DNA of 64,000 nucleotides from Actinoplanes teichomyceticus ATCC 31121 (GCF_003711105.1 NZ_CP023865.1:3807001-3871000), one strand, 5' to 3'; shown: positions 8,809-17,574, counted from the first letter of the stretch. The notes: generated by a model not told the origin, from the letters alone. Numbers and translations are program-made.

Positions 8809-9221
8809 CCAGCCCCTACTCTCCGGACCGATCCGGGCAGGTCGAGCAGACCTCGATCGGTGAGTTGATCGGCAATATCAGTGATGATCTGTCGCAGTTG
8901 TTCCGCCAGGAGGTGGAGCTGGCCAAGGCGGAGATCAAGCAGGAGGCGGCCAAGGCCGGCAAGGCCGCCGGGATGCTCGGCGGGGCCGGGTTCGCCGGCT
9001 ACCTGGCCGTGGTGCTGCTCAGCTTCGCCGTGGTCTTCGGCCTGGACGCGATCATGCCGCTGGGTTGGGCCGCGTTGATCGTCGCGGTCGTGTGGGCGGT
9101 CATCGGCGCGGTGTTGTACGCCAGCGGCAGGAAGAAGTTGAAGACCGTGGACCCGATGCCGCGGCGGACCGTCGACACGCTCAAGGAGGATGCGCGATGG
9201 CTGAAGAACCCGACCAGCTGA
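8805..9221 (+). CDS. Actinobacterial holin-X-like / DUF1469 membrane protein
   Basis: A 138-residue protein of the phage-holin-like superfamily found on many chromosomes. It starts with a conserved amphipathic segment (GELIGNISDDLSQLFRQEVELAKAE), then two membrane helices (about residues 52-74 and 79-99) and a basic tail. No phage genes are near, so it is a housekeeping envelope protein, not a lysis gene. Its GTG overlaps the previous stop, and the next gene starts inside its 3' end, so all three are coupled. Confidence 0.82.
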   Translation: MTSPYSPDRSGQVEQTSIGELIGNISDDLSQLFRQEVELAKAEIKQEAAKAGKAAGMLGGAGFAGYLAVVLLSFAVVFGLDAIMPLGWAALIVAVVWAVIGAVLYASGRKKLKTVDPMPRRTVDTLKEDARWLKNPTS

Positions 9222-9844
9222 GGCGGCGGATCGAGCAGACCCGGGCGTCGCTGACCCGGGATGTGGATCTGCTCGCTGAGAAGACGAGCCCGGGCAGGGT
9301 GGCGAAGCGGCGGTGGACGGCGGTGAAGGAGAAGGTCATGGGCAGCACCGAGCATGCGCGGTACGTCGCGGCGGACACCACCTCCTCGGCGGTGAGCGCC
9401 GTGCAGGACAGGGCCTCCTCGGCCGCGGGCACCGTGCAGGAGAAGGCGGGCCGGTTCGGCGACGCGGCGAGCGCGAAGGCCCACGACGCGGTCGGGGCGG
9501 TGCGCGGTGCGCCGCAGGCGGTGGCCACGCAGACGCAGGGCAACCCGCTCGCGGCCGGCATCATCGCGTTCGGCGTGGGGCTGCTGGCCTCCTCGCTGCT
9601 GCCGGTCACCGAGGCCGAGCGGCGGGCCGGGGCGCAGCTCAAGGAGCACAGCGGTGACCTGGTCGACGGGGTCAAGGACGTCGCCGGTGAGCTCAAGGAC
9701 GAGCTGTCCGGCAGCGTCGAGCACGCCGTCACGCAGGTCAAGGAGACCGCCCGGGACGCCGCGCAGACCGCCAAGGACCAGGCGAAGACCTCCGCGCACG
9801 AGGCCACCGACCAGACCCGCAACGCCGCGCACCACGCGTCCTGA
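9197..9844 (+). CDS. DUF3618 domain protein
   Basis: A 215-residue protein opening with the DUF3618 signature EEPDQLRRRIEQTRASLTRDVDLLAEK. A short hydrophobic patch (GIIAFGVGLLASSLL) lies at about 120-135 and the C-terminal third is Ala/Lys/Thr-rich helix of LEA type. The ATG at 9197 is chosen because AAGGAGG sits 7 bases upstream; it overlaps the holin-like gene by 25 bases in another frame. With the two upstream genes it forms a membrane-associated stress module. Confidence 0.8.
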   Translation: MAEEPDQLRRRIEQTRASLTRDVDLLAEKTSPGRVAKRRWTAVKEKVMGSTEHARYVAADTTSSAVSAVQDRASSAAGTVQEKAGRFGDAASAKAHDAVGAVRGAPQAVATQTQGNPLAAGIIAFGVGLLASSLLPVTEAERRAGAQLKEHSGDLVDGVKDVAGELKDELSGSVEHAVTQVKETARDAAQTAKDQAKTSAHEATDQTRNAAHHAS

Positions 9845-9858
9845 CCCCGCACACCTCT

Positions 9859-9899
9859 CCGCCGGCGCCGGCCCGCGCCCCCAGGGCCGGCGCCGGCGG
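9859..9899. terminator. Strong hairpin between DUF3618 and YihY genes
   Basis: CCGCCGGCGCCGGCCC (9859-9874) and GGGCCGGCGCCGGCGG (9884-9899) are perfect 16-base complements with a 9-base loop, 14 bases after the DUF3618 stop and followed by a short T/C stretch. It may end the three-gene transcript or attenuate reading into the YihY gene. Confidence 0.65.
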
Positions 9900-9922
9900 G
9901 TCCCCCCGCTAGGAGATCCGTG

Positions 9923-10987
9923 ATGAGGTTCGGCCGCTCCCACGACGACGAGCACGCCCTCGACATCGACGCCGCGGCGACCACCCGTACCGGTGACGAC
10001 ACCCCCACCAGCCTGCACACCGTGTCACCCGAGGCCGGCCCGGACAGCCCGGCCGCGCTGCGCGGCCGGGGCCTGTTCGCGGCGCTGCGGCGTACGGTCA
10101 CGCAGTTCTCGACCGATAACCTCACCGACTGGGCCGCCGCGCTGACCTACTACGGCGTGCTGTCGATCTTCCCGGGCCTGCTGGTCATCGTGTCCCTGCT
10201 CGGCCTGCTCAGCGACAACGCGCAGCAGACTGTCCAGGACACCGTGCACGAGCTGGCCCCGAACCAGCAGCTGCGCGAGCTGGTCGACACCGTGCTCGGC
10301 CAGGTGCAGGCCTCCGGGACGGCCGGCACGGCCGCGCTGCTCGGTCTGGCCGGCGCGTTCTGGTCGGCGTCCGGCTACGTCGCCGCGTTCATGCGCGCCT
10401 CGAACGCCGTCTACGACGTGCCGGAGGGCCGCCCGATCTGGAAGACCCTGCCGATCCGCATCGCGGTCACCGCGGTCGTCGGCGTGATGCTGATCCTGTC
10501 GGCCGCCATCGTGGTGTTCACCGGCAGCCTCGCCGAGATCGTCGGCGAGGCGGTCGGGATGGGTGGCGCCGCGGTCACCACCTGGAACATCGTCAAGTGG
10601 CCGGTGCTGCTGGTGCTGATCAGCCTGATGTTCGCGCTGCTCTACTGGGCGTCGCCGAACGCGAGAACCGGCGGCTTCCGCTGGGTCAGCCCCGGCGGCC
10701 TGTGCGCCGTGCTGCTCTGGGTCATCGCCTCGGTGGCGTTCGCGATCTACCTGGCGAACTTCGCCAACTACAACAAGACGTACGGGACTCTCGGCGGTGT
10801 GATCGCTTTCCTGGTCTGGATGTGGATCAGCAACATCGCGATCCTGCTCGGCGCCGAGCTCGACGCCGAGCTCGAACGGGGCCGCGCCATCGCCGCCGGT
10901 CACGACCCGTCCGACGAACCATTCCTGGAACTGCGCGACGACCGCAGAATCAAAAAGGGCAGCGCCCGGGGGCTCAGTTCCGATTGA
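9923..10987 (+). CDS. YihY/BrkB family inner-membrane protein
   Basis: A 354-residue polytopic protein of the YihY/UPF0761 family, once misnamed RNase BN. TDNLTDWAAALTYYGVLSIFPGLLVI is the family's first membrane region, and about five more helices follow, ending with WMWISNIAILLGAELDAELER. The charged ends lie outside the helices. The ATG at 9923 has AGGAG 7 bases upstream; a GTG one codon earlier is too close. Its molecular role is unsettled; it follows the LEA/holin/DUF3618 genes and may be co-expressed. Confidence 0.88.
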   Translation: MRFGRSHDDEHALDIDAAATTRTGDDTPTSLHTVSPEAGPDSPAALRGRGLFAALRRTVTQFSTDNLTDWAAALTYYGVLSIFPGLLVIVSLLGLLSDNAQQTVQDTVHELAPNQQLRELVDTVLGQVQASGTAGTAALLGLAGAFWSASGYVAAFMRASNAVYDVPEGRPIWKTLPIRIAVTAVVGVMLILSAAIVVFTGSLAEIVGEAVGMGGAAVTTWNIVKWPVLLVLISLMFALLYWASPNARTGGFRWVSPGGLCAVLLWVIASVAFAIYLANFANYNKTYGTLGGVIAFLVWMWISNIAILLGAELDAELERGRAIAAGHDPSDEPFLELRDDRRIKKGSARGLSSD

Positions 10988-11014
10988 CATTTTCCTCATG
11001 TGCCGATCCGGGTG

Positions 11015-11039
11015 GCGTGAGGGCCCGCGGAACGGGTAC
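11015..11039 (+). promoter_or_regulatory. SigB-type promoter of the CBS gene
   Basis: GCGT (11015-11018), 15 bases, then GGGTAC (11034-11039), 64 bases before the ATG. The -10 is a perfect actinobacterial SigB element; the -35 keeps only the G..T positions. Confidence 0.5.
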
Positions 11040-11103
11040 GTGTGTCGGTAGGCGGCAATCGCCGCGAACGACATCCCGTTGCTATTACCAGGTCGAGGAG
11101 GAC

Positions 11104-11523
11104 ATGGTGACGACCGCACGAGAGATCATGACCCGTGATGTCACGTGTGTCGGTGAGCGCGAGACCCTCGCCGACGCCGCACGCAAGATGGCCGACCTCG
11201 GAGTCGGCGCCCTCCCCATCTGCGGCCAGGACAACCGGCTCAAGGGCATCGTGACCGACCGGGACATCGTCGTGAAGACGATCGCCGCCGGCCGGAGCCC
11301 GTCGGATGTCACCGCCGCGGACGTGGCGCAGGGCAAGCCGGTGACCATCGGCGCCGACGACGACGCCGGCGAGATCCTGCGGACCATGGGTCAGCACCAG
11401 GTCCGCCGGCTGCCGGTGATCGACGGTCACGACCTGGTCGGCATCGTCGCGCTCGCCGACGTGGCGCGCGCGCTGCCGGACCGCCCGGTCGGCGAGCTGC
11501 TCGACGCGATTTCCGTCCCGTAG
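11104..11523 (+). CDS. CBS-domain pair protein
   Basis: A 139-residue stand-alone Bateman module. The first CBS motif covers about residues 6-60 (AREIMTRDVTCV, then GIVTDRDIVVK) and the second 70-130 (RRLPVIDGHDLVGIVALADVARAL). Such proteins bind adenine nucleotides and act as small energy or stress sensors; in mycobacteria the relatives are dormancy or hypoxia-induced. GAGGAG precedes the start. A SigB-like promoter upstream fits stress induction. A clear hairpin terminator follows, so it is monocistronic. Confidence 0.9.
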   Translation: MVTTAREIMTRDVTCVGERETLADAARKMADLGVGALPICGQDNRLKGIVTDRDIVVKTIAAGRSPSDVTAADVAQGKPVTIGADDDAGEILRTMGQHQVRRLPVIDGHDLVGIVALADVARALPDRPVGELLDAISVP

Positions 11524-11544
11524 CCCGGCCCCGCTGACACACCC

Positions 11545-11570
11545 GCCCTCCCGGCAGCCGCCGGGAGGGC
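11545..11570 (+). terminator. Terminator of the CBS gene
   Basis: GCCCTCCCGGC and GCCGGGAGGGC form a perfect 11-base stem with a 4-base loop, 21 bases after the stop, followed by GTTTCC. Confidence 0.8.
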
Positions 11571-11648
11571 GTTTCCGGTGTTCCGGATCGACGGCGCCGG
11601 GCGCTCGGCACGGCGGCTGCGCGCGCCCGCGGAAGCGTCGAACGGGCG

Positions 11649-12491
11649 TCACCAGCCGCCGGCGAGGAAGGCGGCCAGCGCCGGCGCCGGGTCGGCGGCC
11701 GTGCCGGTGTTCGCCACCACGAGCACGACGGCGGCCAGCGACGACAGCGCCGCCGCCGCGCCCAGCGACGCCCAGACGTGCCGAGCCCGCCGGTCCGAGC
11801 GGTCGGTGCGCGCGAACCGCCGCCCGAACCGCACGCCGAGCACGGCCAGCCCGGCCGCCGCCAGCGCGGCGAGCACGGCCAGCGCCACGTGGTACCGGGC
11901 GAAATCGTCGACCAGGACCTGCAGGGCGGGTGGCGTCCAGCCGCCGGCATCCGGGGCGCCGGCCAGCCGCTGAGCGATCTGCTCGCGCAGCGCGGCGGAG
12001 CGCGCGCCGGTGGGGCCGTCCACCAGGATCGGCATCAGCGAGGACAGCGGGGCCACCGCGCCCTGGACGTTGGCCATCACCAGCGCGCCGGAGAACAGCG
12101 CGAGCACCGCGACGGCGGCGCCGCCGAGCGCGAGGGCTCCGCGGCGCGCCGCGCCGGTCCCGCCGGCACGCAGGACCGCCCGCCAGACCAGCACGCCGAG
12201 CGCGACCAGGGCGGTCAGCAGCAGCGCGGCGATCACCGCCTTGGCCACGTGGTAGCGGAACCAGTAGTCGGTGACCCGGTGCAGGCCGGGGGACAGGTCC
12301 GGCCCACCGGCGCGCCAGTACTCCGCGACGGACCCGTGGACGGCGTCGGCGAGGCGGCGTTCAAAGCGCAGGTCCCCGGTCTGCCGGCCGGCCGCCAGCG
12401 GGCCCGGGGCCAGCACGAACGCGACGGCGAGCAGACCGGCCAGCACGGTGAGCAGGCGGCTGCGGGTTCCCGTGGAGAGGCTGCGGCGCAA
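11649..12491 (-). CDS. Multi-pass membrane protein, hypothetical
   Basis: A 280-residue protein with about five hydrophobic helices (near residues 12-34, 82-103, 117-140, 204-222 and 246-266). Two similar segments of the form VTDYWFRYHVAKAVIAALLL and LVDDFARYHVALAVLAALAA each lead into a helix, which suggests an internal duplication. No enzyme motif is visible. The start is a TTG at 12491 with GGGATCC upstream; a later start would lose the first helix. Function unknown. Confidence 0.65.
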   Translation of the reverse strand: MRRSLSTGTRSRLLTVLAGLLAVAFVLAPGPLAAGRQTGDLRFERRLADAVHGSVAEYWRAGGPDLSPGLHRVTDYWFRYHVAKAVIAALLLTALVALGVLVWRAVLRAGGTGAARRGALALGGAAVAVLALFSGALVMANVQGAVAPLSSLMPILVDGPTGARSAALREQIAQRLAGAPDAGGWTPPALQVLVDDFARYHVALAVLAALAAAGLAVLGVRFGRRFARTDRSDRRARHVWASLGAAAALSSLAAVVLVVANTGTAADPAPALAAFLAGGW

Positions 12492-12570
12492 GGCGGATCC
12501 CTTCGTGGTCGACGACCCGGCACGGTAGCCGATCCGGGCATCCGGGCAGCGGTGACCGTAGGATCACGGG

Positions 12571-13467
12571 GTGTCCACGGTCTACGATCGCATCGCCCTG
12601 ATCTCGGACGTCCACGGCAACCTGACCGCGCTGCAGGCGGTGCTGGCCGACATCGACGCGCGCGGCATCGAACAGATCTTCAACCTGGGCGACTACGTCG
12701 GGAAGGGACCGCGCGGCCGGGAGGTGGTCGACATCTGCCGGCAGCGGTGCGCGGTCAACATCCTCGGCAACTGGGACGATTTCCTGCCCGACCCGGCCCG
12801 CACCTTCGACAGCGAGGCGATGGCCTGGTGGCTGGCGCAGCTCGGCGACGGTCACGGGCGGTGGCTGCGCGGGCTGCCGTTCTGCCACGACTTCTGGTTC
12901 AGCGGGCGGCGGGTGCGGCTGTTCCACGCCTCGGCGACCGGGGTGCACCACCGGGTCCGGTTCGATCACGGTGCACAGGAGTTTCTCGGCATGTTCGCCA
13001 ACACCGCGGCGACCGGCCCGGGCCCCGAGCCGACGGTGGTCGGATACGGTGACACCCACGACCCGTTCTACGAGGTCGGTCCCCAGGGCCGCACCCTGTT
13101 CAACACCGGCAGCGTGGGCAACTCCATGGACGACGCGACCCCGGTGTACGTGATTCTCGAAGGCGTGTCCGGGTCCGAGCGGGTCGCCCCGTTCTCCGTC
13201 CAGTTCGTGCGGGTGCCCTACGACGTCGAGGCGGAGCTGGCCGTAGCCGCGCGGCTGGGCATGCCCGAGCTGGAGGGGTACGTGTCCGAGCTGCGCCACG
13301 GCGTCTACCGCGCAGTGATGCACGATCCGGCCGGCCCGGCCTATCACCGGGCCGCGCCGTTGTCCGATCGGGAGAGCGCCCCTACGCTTGCCGGACTGCA
13401 ACAATCGGAAGGATCATCCTGTGCCCACCGCACCGCAGCGCCCGCTCACCATTCTGGTCGTCGATGA
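12571..13467 (+). CDS. Calcineurin-like metallophosphoesterase
   Basis: A 298-residue phosphoesterase of the YfcE/MJ0936-like class. Metal motifs are in order: SDVHGN (residues 13-18), GDYVGKG, GNWDD, and GYGDTHDP, followed by NTGSVGNS. It probably acts on small phosphodiesters or a phosphoprotein; the substrate is unknown. GTG start with AGGA 8 bases upstream. The C-terminal 25 residues after SDRESAP are out of character and overlap the start of the response-regulator gene by 47 bases. Confidence 0.85.
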   Translation: MSTVYDRIALISDVHGNLTALQAVLADIDARGIEQIFNLGDYVGKGPRGREVVDICRQRCAVNILGNWDDFLPDPARTFDSEAMAWWLAQLGDGHGRWLRGLPFCHDFWFSGRRVRLFHASATGVHHRVRFDHGAQEFLGMFANTAATGPGPEPTVVGYGDTHDPFYEVGPQGRTLFNTGSVGNSMDDATPVYVILEGVSGSERVAPFSVQFVRVPYDVEAELAVAARLGMPELEGYVSELRHGVYRAVMHDPAGPAYHRAAPLSDRESAPTLAGLQQSEGSSCAHRTAAPAHHSGRR

Positions 13468-13855
13468 CGACGACGCCGACGTGCTGATGATCGAGGAGGC
13501 GCTGAGCACCGGCGACCAGCCGCCGACCATCGAGCGGGCGGCCGACGGTCAGGAGGCCCTGGAGCACCTGCGGCGCAGCGTGGCCGGGCAGGCCAACCGG
13601 CCGGACCTGATCCTGCTGGACCTCAACATGCCGCGGATGGGTGGCCTGGAGACGCTGGCCGAGATCAAGAACGACGAGCACCTGCGGATGATCCCGGTGG
13701 TCGTGCTGACCACCTCGGACGCGGCCGCCGACGTGAACTCCAGCTACCGCAGCCGGGCCAGCGCCTTCGTCACCAAGCCGATCGACCTGGAGTCGTTCGA
13801 GACCGCGGTCCAGAAGATCAACACGTTCTACCGGGACGTCGCCCGGCTACCGTGA
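13421..13855 (+). CDS. Single-domain response regulator (Rcp1-like)
   Basis: A 144-residue stand-alone receiver domain. The acidic pocket is VVDDDDAD, the phospho-acceptor is Asp67 in LILLDLNMPRMGG, the switch Thr is in VVLTTSD, and the lysine is in AFVTKPID. The extra loop and C-terminal helix resemble Rcp1-type regulators that pair with phytochrome or other separate histidine kinases. The GTG at 13421 has GGAAGGA 7 bases upstream. It overlaps the phosphoesterase 3' end. No kinase is adjacent; the neighbouring STAS and sigma genes suggest a role in stress signalling. Confidence 0.88.
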   Translation: MPTAPQRPLTILVVDDDDADVLMIEEALSTGDQPPTIERAADGQEALEHLRRSVAGQANRPDLILLDLNMPRMGGLETLAEIKNDEHLRMIPVVVLTTSDAAADVNSSYRSRASAFVTKPIDLESFETAVQKINTFYRDVARLP

Positions 13856-13919
13856 CCGGCCGCGGTGGCCGGTCACGGCAGCCGGTCCACGGCCGTCGCG
13901 ACCGCGGCGGGAAAGCCCG

Positions 13920-14246
13920 TCAGGCCTTGCTGGCGGGCTCGCCGGTCAGCGTCTCCTCCAGGTTGGTGACCTGCAGCAGCATCCGCACCATCGGGCCGAA
14001 ATCGGTCAGCCGGAACGTGATGCCGCGCGCCTCGGCGGCCCGGCGGGCGGCGACGAACACGCCCAGGCCGGTCGAGTCGAGGAACGACACCCGGTGCAGG
14101 TTCACGTCCAGGTGGGTGAAGTCGGCGGTCTCGACGGCCTGGCGCAGGACCTGGCGCAGTGCGGCGGCGGTGTCCGCGTCGATGTCGCCCTCGGGCACGA
14201 TGACGACCCGGTCGTCGCGCCGTTCGATCGTGCAGTCGAACTCCAT
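13920..14246 (-). CDS. STAS-domain anti-anti-sigma factor
   Basis: A 108-residue SpoIIAA/RsbV-like protein. The conserved phospho-serine is Ser58 in SFLDSTGLGV. By family knowledge its dephosphorylated form binds an RsbW-type kinase and frees a SigB-type sigma factor. A second SigB-type sigma gene starts 300 bases away on the other strand, so the pair is probably functionally linked, although no RsbW kinase is in the window. A GTTT-N16-GGGAAC box upstream suggests that the gene is itself under a SigB-type factor. Confidence 0.9.
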   Translation of the reverse strand: MEFDCTIERRDDRVVIVPEGDIDADTAAALRQVLRQAVETADFTHLDVNLHRVSFLDSTGLGVFVAARRAAEARGITFRLTDFGPMVRMLLQVTNLEETLTGEPASKA

Positions 14247-14286
14247 GTCTCACATCTCCCTACCGCGGTGTGTCTGGCCCGCGCCG

Positions 14287-14312
14287 GTTCCCAGAATGCC
14301 CGGCCCCGAAAC
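14287..14312 (-). promoter_or_regulatory. SigB-like promoter of the STAS gene
   Basis: On the minus strand GTTT (14312-14309), 16 bases, GGGAAC (14292-14287), 40 bases before the start codon. One mismatch to GGGTAC. Confidence 0.45.
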
Positions 14313-14385
14313 GTGCCGGGGGTGGCACCCGTGTCACTCGAAGCGGTGGAACGTAGCCGCCAACTGCGACACTTCATACTTTCGG

Positions 14386-14415
14386 TTGGCAAGAACCAGC
14401 CGGTACGGCTAGGGT
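14386..14415 (+). promoter_or_regulatory. Housekeeping-type promoter of the second sigma gene
   Basis: TTGGCA (14386-14391), 18 bases, TAGGGT (14410-14415) resembles a principal-sigma promoter, about 130 bases before the ATG at 14547. It differs from the SigB-type element in front of the first sigma gene. Confidence 0.45.
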
Positions 14416-14546
14416 TCGGACATCGGTCAAACAGTGTGCCGAGAAACCATCTGTGATGTTGCTGTATTACCGGGACATCGAGGTGCGCATCTCGCCGCTG
14501 TGGCTGGACGGGTGCGCCGCCCCGCTGTCCCCTCGAGGGGAGCCCC

Positions 14547-15326
14547 ATGCTTTCGTTGGCCGACACCGACCTGGCCGAGGACCTTGCCGCCACCGCCGCG
14601 ATCAACGCTCTGGCGGACCTGCCGGTGGGTGACCCGTCCCGGCCGTCGGCGCGGGAGAGGGCGATCGCCGCCTGGCTTCCGATGGCCCGGCGCCTGGCGC
14701 GCCGCTACGCCAGCCGTGGCGAGGACCTGGACGACCTGACCCAGATCGCCACCGTCGGCCTGATCAAGGCGATCGACGGTTTCGAGCCGAGCCGTGGCGA
14801 GTTCATCGGGTACGCCGTCCCGACCGTCCTGGGCGAGCTCAAGCGGCACTTCCGGGACCGGATGTGGAACATCCGGGTGCCGCGCAAGCTGCAGGAGCTG
14901 AACATGGCGATCAACCGGGCGCGCGGCGAGCTGGTCCAGTCGCTGGGCCGCCAGCCCACCGTCGCCGACGTCGCCGCCCACCTGGGGATCGGCGAGGAGC
15001 AGGTCATCGAGGGCCTGGAGGGCTCGTACGCCTACCGCGCGGCCTCGCTGTCCACCCCGATCGGCACGGAGGGTGACGCCGAGCTCGGCGACACGCTCGG
15101 CGGCCGGGATCCCGAGTTCGAGCGCGCCGAGCTGCACCTGGCGCTGGGCCCGGCGCTGGCCACGCTGTCCGAGCGGGAGCGGCACATCATCACGCTGCGT
15201 TTCTACGGCAACCTGACGCAGAGCCAGATCGGCGAGCGGGTCGGGGTGTCCCAGATGCACGTGTCCCGGCTGCTGGTGCAGGCGCTGGCCAAGCTGCGCG
15301 ACAGCCTCGGGCCGGACGCGCGGTGA
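14547..15326 (+). CDS. SigB/SigF-family sigma factor, paralogue 2
   Basis: A 259-residue sigma factor, the same length as and very similar to the one at 543-1322. Region 2 is LDDLTQIATVGLIKAIDGFE, region 3 includes LGRQPTVADVAAHL, and region 4 has LRFYGNLTQSQI and VSQMHVSRLL. GAGGGGAG lies 6 bases before the ATG. The recognition helices of the two paralogues are almost identical, so their promoters should overlap. It is divergent from the STAS gene and is followed by an EAL-DICT gene. Confidence 0.95.
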   Translation: MLSLADTDLAEDLAATAAINALADLPVGDPSRPSARERAIAAWLPMARRLARRYASRGEDLDDLTQIATVGLIKAIDGFEPSRGEFIGYAVPTVLGELKRHFRDRMWNIRVPRKLQELNMAINRARGELVQSLGRQPTVADVAAHLGIGEEQVIEGLEGSYAYRAASLSTPIGTEGDAELGDTLGGRDPEFERAELHLALGPALATLSERERHIITLRFYGNLTQSQIGERVGVSQMHVSRLLVQALAKLRDSLGPDAR

Positions 15327-15420
15327 CGATCCCGGGCATCCCGCCGCGGCGGGGTGCCCGGCGCCGGCACGGTACGGGCGCGGCCCTAACGTCCGGCTGC
15401 TCGCGGCCGATGAGCGGCTC

Positions 15421-16680
15421 GTGTTCGACATCCACGCAGTGCTCGACCAGCGCGCGGTCACCCCGGTCTTCCAGCCGCTGGTCGATCTCAGGTCCGGCCG
15501 GACCATCGGCTACGAGGCGCTCAGCCGGGGACCGGCCGGCACCCCGTGGGAGGCGCCGATGGCGCTGTTCGCGGCGGCCCGCTCGGTCGGCCGCGAGGGC
15601 GAACTCGACTGGATCTGCCGGGCCGGCGCGTACCGGGAGGCGCTGCGGGCCGGATTCGGGCCGGGGCTGAACCTGTTCGTCAACATGGAGCCGACCGCCT
15701 GGCGCACCGCCTGCCCGCCCGACCTGGCCCCGGTCGTCGAGCTGGCCCGGCAGCGGCTGCGGGTGGTCACCGAGATGACCGAGCGGGTCATCGCCGACGA
15801 CCCGGCGGCCCTGCTCGCCGCGACCACGAACTGCCGGGCCAGTGAGTGGAGCGTCGCCCTCGACGACGTCGGCGCCGACCCGATGTCGCTGGCGCTCATG
15901 CCGTTCGTGCACCCGGACGTGGTCAAGCTCGACATGCAGCTGCTGCGGGCGCCGGACGACCCGTTCACCGCCCGCGTGGTGGCCGCCGTCGCCGCCTACG
16001 CCGAGACCAGCGGCGCCGTCGTGCTGGCCGAGGGGGTGGAGACCGCCGAACAGGTCGAGGTCGCGCGGACCATGGGCGCGACCGTCGGGCAGGGCTGGCA
16101 CTTCGGCCGGCCCGGCCCGCTGCCCGCCCGGCTGCCGGCCGGCGGCGGGCTGCCGTGGGTGCCCCCGGCGCCCGGGGACACCCGCACCCCGTTCGAGATC
16201 GTCGCGTCGCGGCGACCGGTCACCCGTACGACGAAAGCGCAGCTCATGCCGATGAGCCGGCACCTGGAAGCGCTCGCCGGCACCGGGCCGGAGCCGCCGG
16301 TCCTGCTCGCCTGCTTCCAGGAGGGCCGGCATTTCACCGCGGCGACCGCCGCGCGGTTCGCCCGCATCGCGGCGCACAGCCCGCTGGTCGCCGCGGTCGG
16401 CGCCGGGTTGGGCGACGAGCCGGTGCCCGGGGTGCGCGGCGCGCATCTGGACCCGGCCGACGAGCTGCGCGGGGAGTGGGACGTGATCGTGGTCGGCCCG
16501 CACCGGACGGCCGCCCTGGTGGCCCGGGACCTCGGCGACACCGGCCCGGACCGGCAGCGGCGCTTCGACTTCGCGCTCACCCACGATCGCGAGCTGGTGG
16601 TCGCCGCGGCCCGGGCGCTGCTCGCCCGGCTGGCGCCGGTGACCGTGGCGCCGGCCCTGGTCGGCGCGGTCAGTCCGTAG
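15421..16680 (+). CDS. EAL-domain protein with C-terminal DICT sensor domain
   Basis: A 419-residue protein. The EAL domain (about 1-245) keeps YEALSRG (Glu32), NLFVNM, EMTER, KLDMQL, AEGVET and GQGWHFGRP, but the usual DDFGTG loop is DDVGAD. It may therefore hydrolyse cyclic di-GMP weakly or only bind it. The C-terminal part (about 262-400, FEIVASRRPVTRTTK onward) matches the DICT domain found with GGDEF/EAL proteins. GTG start. The stop overlaps the converging SDR gene by 11 bases. Confidence 0.85.
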   Translation: MFDIHAVLDQRAVTPVFQPLVDLRSGRTIGYEALSRGPAGTPWEAPMALFAAARSVGREGELDWICRAGAYREALRAGFGPGLNLFVNMEPTAWRTACPPDLAPVVELARQRLRVVTEMTERVIADDPAALLAATTNCRASEWSVALDDVGADPMSLALMPFVHPDVVKLDMQLLRAPDDPFTARVVAAVAAYAETSGAVVLAEGVETAEQVEVARTMGATVGQGWHFGRPGPLPARLPAGGGLPWVPPAPGDTRTPFEIVASRRPVTRTTKAQLMPMSRHLEALAGTGPEPPVLLACFQEGRHFTAATAARFARIAAHSPLVAAVGAGLGDEPVPGVRGAHLDPADELRGEWDVIVVGPHRTAALVARDLGDTGPDRQRRFDFALTHDRELVVAAARALLARLAPVTVAPALVGAVSP

Positions 16681-17476
16681 CGGAGCCCGGCTCGGCCATC
16701 CGGGCGTGCATCGCGGCCTTGACCCGGTCCGGCATCACCTTGCTGGCGACCGCCTGCGCCCTGGTCCGGGCCGAGCCGGCGAGGACCTTCTCCTCGCCCG
16801 CCAGCAGCGCCTTCACACCCTGCTCGGCGACGAGCGCGGGGTCGTCCTTGGAGCCGGCGCCGACCCGGGTGTCGTCCATCTCGGCGCGGTGGAAGAAATC
16901 GGTGTCGGTCGGGCCGGGCATCAGCGCGGTCACCGTCACCCCGGTGTCCTTCAGCTCGGCCCGCAGCGCCTCGGCGAACGACTGGGTGAACGACTTGGAC
17001 GCGTTGTAGACCGCCTGGTAGGTGCCCGGCATCATGGCCGCGATGGAGGACGTGACCAGCACCCGGCCGCCGCCGCGCCGGACCATCCCGGGCAGCGCCC
17101 GCTTGGCCAGGTGGACCGTCGACTTGATGTTCACGTCGATGACGTTGAGCTCGTCGGCCAGATCCGTGCCGCCGACGAAGGTGCCGCCGATGCCGCGGCC
17201 GGCGTTGAGTGCCAGGGCGTCGATGCCCCGGCCGGTCGACTCGACGGCGGCCCAGGCCCTCTCCACTCCGTCGTAGGTGGCCAGATCCGCGCGGACCGCG
17301 GTGACCTGGTTGCGGCCGTCGCGGCGCAGGTTGGCGGCGGCCTCCTCGATGGCTTCGTCCTCGGCGACCAGCAGCAGGTCGTAACCGTGCTCGGCGAGCT
17401 GGCGGGCCAGCTCGAAGCCGATGCCGCTGGAGGCGCCGGTGATCACGGCGAAGGGGTTCTCAGTCGGTGTCGTCAT
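16670..17476 (-). CDS. Short-chain dehydrogenase/reductase
   Basis: A 268-residue classical SDR. The cofactor loop is TGASSGIG, the next conserved motif is LNAGRG, the catalytic Ser is in VLVTSSIA, and Tyr/Lys are in YNASK. The ATG at 17476 is chosen for GGAGAGG directly upstream; the frame is open further but without a ribosome site. Substrate unknown. It is divergent from a zinc alcohol dehydrogenase and converges on the EAL-DICT gene. Confidence 0.9.
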   Translation of the reverse strand: MTTPTENPFAVITGASSGIGFELARQLAEHGYDLLLVAEDEAIEEAAANLRRDGRNQVTAVRADLATYDGVERAWAAVESTGRGIDALALNAGRGIGGTFVGGTDLADELNVIDVNIKSTVHLAKRALPGMVRRGGGRVLVTSSIAAMMPGTYQAVYNASKSFTQSFAEALRAELKDTGVTVTALMPGPTDTDFFHRAEMDDTRVGAGSKDDPALVAEQGVKALLAGEEKVLAGSARTRAQAVASKVMPDRVKAAMHARMAEPGSATD

Positions 17477-17540
17477 GCCTCTCCGGTGCCCCGCCGGACG
17501 CCGGACTAACATGATCCTCAGCGCGGTCCACAAGCGCCGT

Positions 17541-17565
17541 GGTTAACCGCGACCCAGTCGGGCAC
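17541..17565 (+). promoter_or_regulatory. Possible SigB-type promoter of ADH 2
   Basis: GGTT (17541-17544), 15 bases, GGGCAC (17560-17565) lies 9 bases before the ATG at 17575. If used, the transcript would be almost leaderless, which would explain the lack of a ribosome site. Weak evidence. Confidence 0.3.
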
Positions 17566-17574
17566 AAGCGGCGT

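Noticed and set aside
8805..9221. Prophage lysis gene (holin-like protein)
   Set aside because: No endolysin, tail or integrase genes nearby; the LEA-like/holin-like/DUF3618 set is a chromosomal module in actinomycetes.
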